A stretch of 64,000 nt of DNA from Marinilabiliales bacterium (GTDB lineage Bacteria > Bacteroidota > Bacteroidia > Bacteroidales > SZUA-534). The position numbers and the translations under genes are program-made. The notes under the pieces are model-generated. The model made no database searches. It was not told the DNA's origin and worked only from the letters and a program-made list of their open reading frames with translations. The first letter of the stretch is position 1. Each line of letters opens with the position of its first letter. The DNA is taken from positions 62,001-126,000 of the forward strand of contig DOTG01000038.1 of assembly GCA_003512955.1 (NCBI GenBank). The letters are read 5' to 3'. Of the stretch, positions 45,671-51,594 are shown piece after piece.

Positions 45671-45743
45671 TAAATACAAAACCAGGTTAAGAGCCCTAAA
45701 ATGGTTTTGAAATAGTATTATTGTTTAATTTAAATTATTCAAA

Positions 45744-45932
45744 ATGGAAACATTATCCGACAAAAAATTTAAAACCCTTTCAATGGATGAGATGAATAAA
45801 ATTGAAGGCGGTTTATGGGGATGGCATGTAAATTCGGTTTTCCAATTGAAAGATGGCAGCACAACTACTCATTGGCATCATTACAATATTTGGGGAAATT
45901 ACGATGGAGGTTACGCAAATACAAATGATTAA
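45744..45932 (+). CDS. RiPP precursor peptide 1 (double-glycine leader, Trp/His-rich core)
   Basis: A 62-residue peptide. The leader, METLSDKKFKTLSMDEMNKI, is followed by EGG at 21-23, the site expected to be cut by the C39 peptidase of the exporter. The predicted core (24-62, 39 residues) starts LWGWHVN and carries three Trp, four His, several Thr and three Asp, with no Cys. Thr/Asp-rich cores suit ATP-grasp ester or amide crosslinks. The leader is nearly the same as in precursor 2 (KKF...LS..EM..I.GG), so both are probably processed by the same enzymes. The Bacteroidota GG-leader family assignment is by pattern. Confidence 0.85.
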   Translation: METLSDKKFKTLSMDEMNKIEGGLWGWHVNSVFQLKDGSTTTHWHHYNIWGNYDGGYANTND

Positions 45933-45947
45933 TAAAATAAATAAAAA

Positions 45948-46154
45948 ATGGAGAATTTAAAATCAAAAAAATTTGATTCCCTTTCTTCAGAAGAAATGGA
46001 TGAAATAAATGGGGGCTTATGGTTGTGGAATACTTATGAAGGAACAGGAGCGACAAGAATAAATGATTATGGTAATAGCGAAGAACTTTATCAACAATAT
46101 GATTGGTTTGGGTTACATGGTACCACTTGGACCGGTTGGCTAGTTATTGATTAG
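45948..46154 (+). CDS. RiPP precursor peptide 2 (double-glycine leader, Trp-rich core)
   Basis: A 68-residue peptide. The leader, MENLKSKKFDSLSSEEMDEI, is followed by NGG (21-23). The predicted 45-residue core starts LWLWNTYEG and has five Trp, four Tyr and many Thr, Glu and Asp (GNSEELYQQYDWFG, TTWTGWLVID), again without Cys. The shared LWxW start of both cores is notable. It lies 15 bases after precursor 1. Its stop lies just before the ATG of the downstream carboxypeptidase-like gene, so the group is one operon. Confidence 0.85.
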   Translation: MENLKSKKFDSLSSEEMDEINGGLWLWNTYEGTGATRINDYGNSEELYQQYDWFGLHGTTWTGWLVID

Positions 46155-46155
46155 G

Positions 46156-47040
46156 ATGAAAAAGATTACTATTACATTATTGATATATTTGATTGTCAGC
46201 AATGCTACAAATGGGCAAGTAATAAAATTTGTTGTTTTTGATAAAGAACAAAATAAACCTTGCCCATTTGTAAACGCTATAATTGGAGACTATTTCACAA
46301 TTTCAGATGATGACGGGAATATTAAAATACCTTCCTCAGGATTAATGGATACCGATTCAGTAATTGTTAAAAGCATGAGCTATAAAGAATTTAACGGTGA
46401 TATTAAAAGTCTGAGAGGAAGCGATACCATCTTTCTTCAACCAAAAGTATATATGTTGAATGAGGTAACAATAATCGATAATAACACATCAAAAAAAAGA
46501 AATCGGATTTTAGGTTATAATCGAAACTTTGGCCCATATGGCACACAACTCGATCCTGAAAGTATTATTGGAGTATATATTCACCCTACAAAACATACCT
46601 GCAAAGTAAAAGACATGAATTTCTATATCGAAAACTCCTATGGATTTAAACAAAAATTCAGAATACGGATTTTTAGCTTTAATCGGGAAAAAAAGGAGGT
46701 TATTTCTGATTTGCTTGAGGAAAATGTATTTGGCGAAACAATAGCAAAAGAAGGGTGGATGACAATTGATTTGGAACGATTTAATATAGTAATTCCAAAA
46801 GAAGGAGCCTTGTTTGCCATAGAACCACTTTATTTTAATACAGAAGAGTTGTACATAAAGCTAAAAGATACCAAACTTACTTATATTTTAAATTATCCAA
46901 CGGTAAAATATTGCCATCAGGGTAATAAGGAAAATTCATTCTTTTATTACAAACCAAAAAACAAGTGGTTTGAATCATCCAAGGGGTCAACAGAAACAAC
47001 AAATCACTTGATTTATATAAATATTACTGAATACAAATAA
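46156..47040 (+). CDS. Exported carboxypeptidase-like regulatory domain protein
   Basis: About 294 residues, start ATG 46156 (a TTG at 46147 overlaps precursor 2). The signal peptide MKKITITLLIYLIVSNATNG is followed by a CarboxypepD_reg-like beta-sandwich (FTISDDDGNIKIPSSGL, DTIFLQPKVYMLNEVTI). A ~190-residue C-terminal part (IIGVYIHPTKHTCKVKDMNF, FRIRIFSFNREK) looks like a second beta-sandwich. No catalytic residues are visible. Proteins like this recur in Bacteroidota peptide loci, and a role in surface display, immunity or folding of the product is possible but unproven. It lies one base after precursor 2. Confidence 0.75.
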   Translation: MKKITITLLIYLIVSNATNGQVIKFVVFDKEQNKPCPFVNAIIGDYFTISDDDGNIKIPSSGLMDTDSVIVKSMSYKEFNGDIKSLRGSDTIFLQPKVYMLNEVTIIDNNTSKKRNRILGYNRNFGPYGTQLDPESIIGVYIHPTKHTCKVKDMNFYIENSYGFKQKFRIRIFSFNREKKEVISDLLEENVFGETIAKEGWMTIDLERFNIVIPKEGALFAIEPLYFNTEELYIKLKDTKLTYILNYPTVKYCHQGNKENSFFYYKPKNKWFESSKGSTETTNHLIYINITEYK

Positions 47041-47050
47041 CCCTTAATTG

Positions 47051-48004
47051 ATGATAACCATATTTTCAATTGAGTTCGATGACTCAACCAATCAAGTTAT
47101 TGATTGGTTGGATTATTATAGCGCGACATGGAAAAGAATAAATTCAGAAGATATTGAAAATGAAATAGAAATAATTGTAAAAACACATGATTCAAACCAA
47201 TTAGATAAAAAAAATACTGTATGGTTTAGGAAATGGAGAAAGACGACTGACGAAATAAACCACGAAACTAAAGATGTTTATATAGAATTAAATAAGGGAA
47301 TTGAGTTTGAACAATTCTCTAATTATTTATTTCATTGTCATTCGAATGGCTATTGGCTCAATCATCCAAATAATTTGGCATATGACAAGATTACGCAATT
47401 AAATAGGGCTAAAACAATTGGTATAGAAATACCCCCAACTTTATTTACTAATAGTAAGACGGAGCTTTTAGAATTTATCAAAAAATATACGGCTATAATT
47501 ACAAAACCATTGAATGCCTCAATTTTAGTACAAAGTAGGGGCAAAAACCTTATAAATTACACAAGAATAGTAGATAAGCAAGAGATCAATCAATTAGAAG
47601 AATATTTTTACCCGTCTTTATTTCAAAAATTTATAGATAAGGAATTTGAAATCCGCTCTTTCTATTTGGAAGGTAATTTTTATAGTATGGCAATTTTTTC
47701 ACAAAATGATGAACGAACAAAAATCGATTTTAGACATTACAACTTTGAAAAGCCCAATAGAAATGTTTCCTATCAACTACCAAAAGAAATTGAGCAAAAA
47801 CTGAGTAGATTAATGAAAGTTCTCAGAATTAATAGTGGCTCCCTTGATTTGATTAAAGCCAAATCTGGTGAATATATTTTTTTAGAGGTAAATCCATTAG
47901 GCCAATTTGGAATGACTTCAACACCATGCAATTATTTTTTAGAAAAGAAAATTGCACAATTACTAATAAACAAAACTAATGAAAAGCAAAAAAACAATAA
48001 GTAA
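47051..48004 (+). CDS. gwsG: Grasp-with-SPASM system ATP-grasp peptide maturase (GwsG type)
   Basis: A 317-residue ATP-grasp ligase expected to form ester or amide bonds between side chains of the precursor cores, as in graspetides. From MITIFSIEFDDSTNQVIDWL it shows WFRKW (58-62), LNRAKTIGIEIPPTLFT, the nucleotide-binding ITKPLNAS, FIDKEFEIRSFYL and the metal-binding EVNPLGQFG (279-287) followed by MTSTPCNYFLEKKIA. These are features of the MvdD/PGM1-like group and of the grasp-with-SPASM branch. TTG at 47048 precedes the chosen ATG. The gene follows the carboxypeptidase-like gene by ten bases and is overlapped by a candidate small ORF at its 3' end. Confidence 0.85.
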   Translation: MITIFSIEFDDSTNQVIDWLDYYSATWKRINSEDIENEIEIIVKTHDSNQLDKKNTVWFRKWRKTTDEINHETKDVYIELNKGIEFEQFSNYLFHCHSNGYWLNHPNNLAYDKITQLNRAKTIGIEIPPTLFTNSKTELLEFIKKYTAIITKPLNASILVQSRGKNLINYTRIVDKQEINQLEEYFYPSLFQKFIDKEFEIRSFYLEGNFYSMAIFSQNDERTKIDFRHYNFEKPNRNVSYQLPKEIEQKLSRLMKVLRINSGSLDLIKAKSGEYIFLEVNPLGQFGMTSTPCNYFLEKKIAQLLINKTNEKQKNNK

Positions 48005-48131
48005 ACCGTTAAGCTTCTTAAAACTCAGGGAAGTTGAATATAAAATTTACAATAAAAGTTCATCATCATCATTTTACAAAACCTCTAATTATTCGTTAAA
48101 ACCCTTTTATAAAAACATTACTCTATTTTAA
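47979..48131 (+). CDS. Candidate 50-residue small ORF between gwsG and gwsS
   Basis: ATG at 47979 overlaps the last 26 bases of gwsG in another frame and the ORF stops two bases before the gwsS ATG. This is the spacing of a translationally coupled gene and fills an otherwise empty gap. The product starts MKSKKTISKPLSFLKLREVE and has a Ser run and a Tyr/Lys-rich tail (SFYKTSNYSLKPFYKN). It has no GG motif or Cys. It could be a leaderless substrate, an accessory peptide, or chance in A/T-rich DNA. I recognise no family. Confidence 0.4.
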   Translation: MKSKKTISKPLSFLKLREVEYKIYNKSSSSSFYKTSNYSLKPFYKNITLF

Positions 48132-48133
48132 AA

Positions 48134-49198
48134 ATGTCATTGAAATTCAAATTGTTTGCTAATTGTATTCCGGTAAAAGGTTATTGCCGATCGGTAATCA
48201 ATGACCTACAAAGGAATTCTTATAAATATGTACCAAACAGTTTATATTATTTACTCAAAAAACACGATGGTGAAAGTTTAGATGAAATAAAAATTCAAAA
48301 TCCTAATTATGAGGAAATTATTGATGAATATTTTGAGTTTTTAAAACTGAATGAATTTGGTTTTTTTACTTTTGAACCTCATAATTTCCCTGAGCTTGAT
48401 TTAATATTTGATTTACCATCAAAAATTACAAATGCTGTAATATCAGAACAAATACATTTTCAAAACTATAAACAAATATGTAATGAATTAAATGTTCTGA
48501 ATTGCAAAGCTATTCAGTTAAGGTTGTTTTCTTCAATTTCAATTAAAAAAATAGAGACTATTCTTGATGCATTTAAGAATTCGAGAATACAATATATTGA
48601 GATTATATTTCAATATCAGAAAGATATCATTTTAGATGATTTAAAAAAGATGGCATTTGAGAACCAAAGAATATGGGTTATCAGAATTCATAATTCTCCT
48701 TTTAAGAAGATTGAATTTTTAGATAAGCAAAAACATCACCCAGTATTTTATTCAACTTCTATTATAACTGATCATTCTTTTTGTGGATTCATTCACCCAA
48801 AGAATTTTGTACAAAATATTCCCTTTTTCACCGAATCACTTCATTTAAACACCTGCTTGAACCGTAAAGTATGCATTGACGAAAATGGATTTATAAAAAA
48901 TTGCCTTTCTATGGATAAACACTATGGCAATATGAATGAGGTTGATTTAAAAGAAGTGGTACAATCAGAAGAATTCCAAAAATTGTGGCATATAAAAAAA
49001 GATGATATTAAAGTATGCAAAGATTGTGAATTCAGGCATATGTGTATGGATTGCCGTGCTTTTATTAAAGACCCAAATGATATATATTCGCAACCAGCCA
49101 AATGCCCTTATAACCCATATATTGCTAAATGGAAAGGAGAAGAAGGATATATTACAGTTGAAGAATGGCAAAAACAACAAAAAGAATCAACCACCTAA
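48134..49198 (+). CDS. gwsS: Grasp-with-SPASM system SPASM-domain protein (GwsS type), no radical-SAM CxxxCxxC
   Basis: A 354-residue protein, MSLKFKLFANCIPVKGYCRS. Its barrel region resembles radical SAM proteins in secondary structure, but the CxxxCxxC that binds the catalytic [4Fe-4S]/AdoMet is absent. The C-terminal SPASM domain is complete: C241, C247, C257 (CLNRKVC, KNCLS) and C295, C298, C304, C307, C324 (VCKDCEF, MCMDC, KCPYNP). This matches the GwsS partner of GwsG ligases, thought to bind or present the precursor instead of doing radical chemistry. It follows the small ORF by two bases. Confidence 0.85.
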   Translation: MSLKFKLFANCIPVKGYCRSVINDLQRNSYKYVPNSLYYLLKKHDGESLDEIKIQNPNYEEIIDEYFEFLKLNEFGFFTFEPHNFPELDLIFDLPSKITNAVISEQIHFQNYKQICNELNVLNCKAIQLRLFSSISIKKIETILDAFKNSRIQYIEIIFQYQKDIILDDLKKMAFENQRIWVIRIHNSPFKKIEFLDKQKHHPVFYSTSIITDHSFCGFIHPKNFVQNIPFFTESLHLNTCLNRKVCIDENGFIKNCLSMDKHYGNMNEVDLKEVVQSEEFQKLWHIKKDDIKVCKDCEFRHMCMDCRAFIKDPNDIYSQPAKCPYNPYIAKWKGEEGYITVEEWQKQQKESTT

Positions 49199-49236
49199 AT
49201 TATTGTTATATTTACCCTCGCGAACAGATCGTACAC
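49199..49236 (+). repeat. Direct repeat, copy 2 (at the gwsS/radical SAM remnant junction)
   Basis: Starts directly after the gwsS stop and matches copy 1 over 25 bases and copy 3 over about 37 (ACAGATCGTACAC here, ACAGATAGTACAC at copy 3). In this copy it is part of a readable protein frame (NYCYIYPREQIVHNIRQ). Confidence 0.85.
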
Positions 49237-49620
49237 AATATAAGACAAAATGAAATTGAAAATAAAGGATACAAATGTTATGCAGATAAAAAGAATGAGG
49301 CTGTAATTTTGTATGACGGCATAATATATAAATACACTGCACGCGATTTCAACAATATCGATCCCGATGGTTATTTAACTGAATCTGGGAAAATAAATTG
49401 GGTTGAAGATAAATTTAATCTTCGTTACAAGAAAGCAACATTTGAAAATGATATGTGCAAAAATTGCAATTTAATACCCGCTTGTTTTGGTCCTTGCAGC
49501 CAAAAAATAGTTGAATCACAATCTGATGATGATTTAAAAAAGTTTTGCTTAGAACCAAGTATAAAAAAATCTATTCAAAAAAGTCTGCTCGATTTTTATC
49601 AGACCAAAGTATGTCTCTAA
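49199..49620 (+). pseudogene. C-terminal remnant of a radical SAM/SPASM peptide maturase
   Basis: An open frame of about 140 codons (a nominal ATG at 49165 lies inside gwsS) reads NYCYIYPREQIVHNIRQ, GYKCYADKKN, YKYTARDFNNIDPDGYLTES and CKNCNLIPACFGPCSQK. This is the C-terminal third of the radical SAM maturases that accompany GG-leader peptides in Bacteroidota. It includes the ARDF motif and the CxxCxxxxxCxxxC SPASM cluster. The radical SAM core with CxxxCxxC is missing. The upstream break coincides with the direct repeat. It may be a decayed relic of an earlier maturase, or a shortened protein still used as a SPASM-only partner. Confidence 0.75.
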
Positions 49621-49648
49621 AAAATATTCACATATCAATCCCCTACAA

Positions 49649-51295
49649 ATGATTAAATATTTAAGAACCATTACATTATTCATTTTATTTCTGAATTTAT
49701 TTTTTAGTTGCTCTGTAAATAGGCAACTATTTCTCAATTCATCAGAAAAACAAATCAAGCTTCGATTAAATAAAAAAGAAATTGATTGGACAATATCCCC
49801 TCAAGTAAACCCAGATAGATTTCTTGTGTTTTGTAAAGAAAAATTTAACACTGTTTCATTTATTTCCGATAAAGATTCAATCACCTTTAGGATAACAAAT
49901 AATGATACTATCAAACTTTCAATCCTACTTAACAATACTGATACCGCCTATACTGAAATTATAGGCTACAAAGATATTCCTAAAAGCATTGATGTTTCCG
50001 AACGTTTATATTATTTAAGTAAATTGTGGTCAGAAATCAGATATAATTTTATCAATTTAGATACATTATCGATTGACACTGATGCTAAGTATAAAGAATG
50101 CATTATTGATGCAATCAATGCCAAAAATGATTATGAATATTATAGAACATTAAAAAAATTTACTGCATTTTTTCATGATGGTCATACATCAGTTTCAGAC
50201 AATTTTCAATTTCATAATTTTATGGATTATGTTCCTATTTCTTTTATGGATTTCGAACATAAAATATACATATCATCAGTGCGTAATAATCAATCTAATG
50301 ATTCTACTTGGTTAGGCGCCGAATTGATAGAAATAGAAGGAATACCCACAGTTAGGTATCTAGAAACAGAAATCTTTCCATATATTTCTGCCTCAACCGA
50401 GCAGCATTTATGGATGCAAGCTACATCAGAATTATCATATGACTTAAAAACAAAGGATTTTATAGGTAAGATAAAAAAGTTAGACGGTTCTATTGAAAAA
50501 ATAACACTAGCTAGAAATGGTGAAGAAACAAGAAAAAAGGATGATCAATACTGGAGACCAAGAAGCACAGGTACGAAAAAAAAATTGGCACAACTTGAAT
50601 GGTTAGAAAACAACATAGCATTAATTAGATATAATAACTTCCATCCTGAAAAGGAATCAATAAATGAGTTTAATAATATTATCTCCCAAATAACTAAAGC
50701 TAATGGAGTTATAATAGATCTTAGAAATAATGGTGGAGGTTCAACAAAAGTAGGTTGGAATTTACAAAAATATTTAACTAAAGATCCTTTCTTTCTTAAT
50801 TATTCTTGGGAATCTAGGATAAATGATGGAGTAAAAAAAGCAAATGGTAATTGGATTAAAGAATATGAAGATTTCTATCTTGAAAGAGCCACAAGATTTG
50901 TAAATTCTGATACTATTTGGATCGAGGATTCCATTCAAAGAATTCAATGCCCTGTTATTTTATTAATAGGTCGCTATACTTTCTCTGCTGCTGAGGACTT
51001 CTTAATTAATATTTATGAAACTAAAGATCGACCACTAATTATCGGAGAAGAAACTGGAGGATCAACTGGCTCCCCTCTTGTTATTGACAACCTACCCGGA
51101 GGAGGATATGCTCGTATTTGTACAAGAAGAGTATTATTTCCTATAAGTAAAATTCCATTTATAAATAAAGGAATAATTCCTGATATAATTGTTAAAGAGA
51201 CCATTAACGATTATTTAAATTCTTTTGACCCAATATTAGATAAAGCAATAAATGAAATTAATAAAAAAAATAGCTTTAAAAAAGTTACAAATTAA
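49649..51295 (+). CDS. S41 family (C-terminal processing) peptidase lipoprotein
   Basis: A 548-residue lipoprotein (FFSC lipobox after MIKYLRTITLFILFLNLF). A long N-terminal part is followed by a short PDZ-like region (WLGAELIEIEGIPTVRYLET) and the S41 catalytic core: VIIDLRNNGGGS, RYTFSAAEDF with the nucleophile S446, and GEETGGSTGSP. Such enzymes cut exported polypeptides. Located between maturases and exporter, it may trim the exported peptide or degrade its leader, but a general periplasmic role is equally possible. It shares the A/T-rich composition of the biosynthetic module. Confidence 0.85.
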   Translation: MIKYLRTITLFILFLNLFFSCSVNRQLFLNSSEKQIKLRLNKKEIDWTISPQVNPDRFLVFCKEKFNTVSFISDKDSITFRITNNDTIKLSILLNNTDTAYTEIIGYKDIPKSIDVSERLYYLSKLWSEIRYNFINLDTLSIDTDAKYKECIIDAINAKNDYEYYRTLKKFTAFFHDGHTSVSDNFQFHNFMDYVPISFMDFEHKIYISSVRNNQSNDSTWLGAELIEIEGIPTVRYLETEIFPYISASTEQHLWMQATSELSYDLKTKDFIGKIKKLDGSIEKITLARNGEETRKKDDQYWRPRSTGTKKKLAQLEWLENNIALIRYNNFHPEKESINEFNNIISQITKANGVIIDLRNNGGGSTKVGWNLQKYLTKDPFFLNYSWESRINDGVKKANGNWIKEYEDFYLERATRFVNSDTIWIEDSIQRIQCPVILLIGRYTFSAAEDFLINIYETKDRPLIIGEETGGSTGSPLVIDNLPGGGYARICTRRVLFPISKIPFINKGIIPDIIVKETINDYLNSFDPILDKAINEINKKNSFKKVTN

Positions 51296-51454
51296 TAAGC
51301 ACCATAACTGCTTTTTTACAAGATTTTAATCAGCAATGCCGTGAATGTTTTCATCTACAACATGTGGCGGGGGATGTCCATATTATATAACTGTGTGCTA
51401 TGATGCAAAGGATAGATGAATCCCCCAAACAAATGAATACAACAACCACCCAAT

Positions 51455-51491
51455 TTATTGTTATATTTACCCTCGCGAACAGATAGTACAC
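51455..51491 (+). repeat. Direct repeat, copy 3 (upstream of exporter)
   Basis: Same sequence and orientation as the copies at 44994 and 49199. The shared stretch with copy 2 also includes the preceding CAACCACC. It encodes YCYIYPREQIVH in one frame and then a stop. Confidence 0.85.
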
Positions 51492-51566
51492 TAATCTTTT
51501 AAGATAGTTATGATGATACTGATCATTTTGAATCTTAATTATCGTAGTAAATCAGTGTACTATGTA
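51484..51566. repeat. 83-bp segment with 13-bp inverted ends
   Basis: ATAGTACACTAAT (51484-51496) and its near-inverse ATCAGTGTACTAT (51554-51566) bound an A/T-rich segment between direct repeat 3 and the exporter start. It could be a small non-autonomous element or an operator pair controlling the exporter. Confidence 0.5.
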
Positions 51567-51594
51567 ACAATTCAACAATTTAGCCATTTAGCAC

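Noticed and set aside
46147..46155. TTG start for the carboxypeptidase-like protein
   Set aside because: It overlaps precursor 2 and only adds three residues before a good signal peptide starting at ATG 46156.
49165..49198. ATG at 49165 as the true start of the radical SAM remnant
   Set aside because: It lies in another frame inside the gwsS 3' end, and homology to maturases begins only at the direct repeat.
44994..51491. The three direct repeats as a CRISPR array
   Set aside because: Copies are 2-4 kb apart with genes between them, and there are no regular spacers or cas genes.
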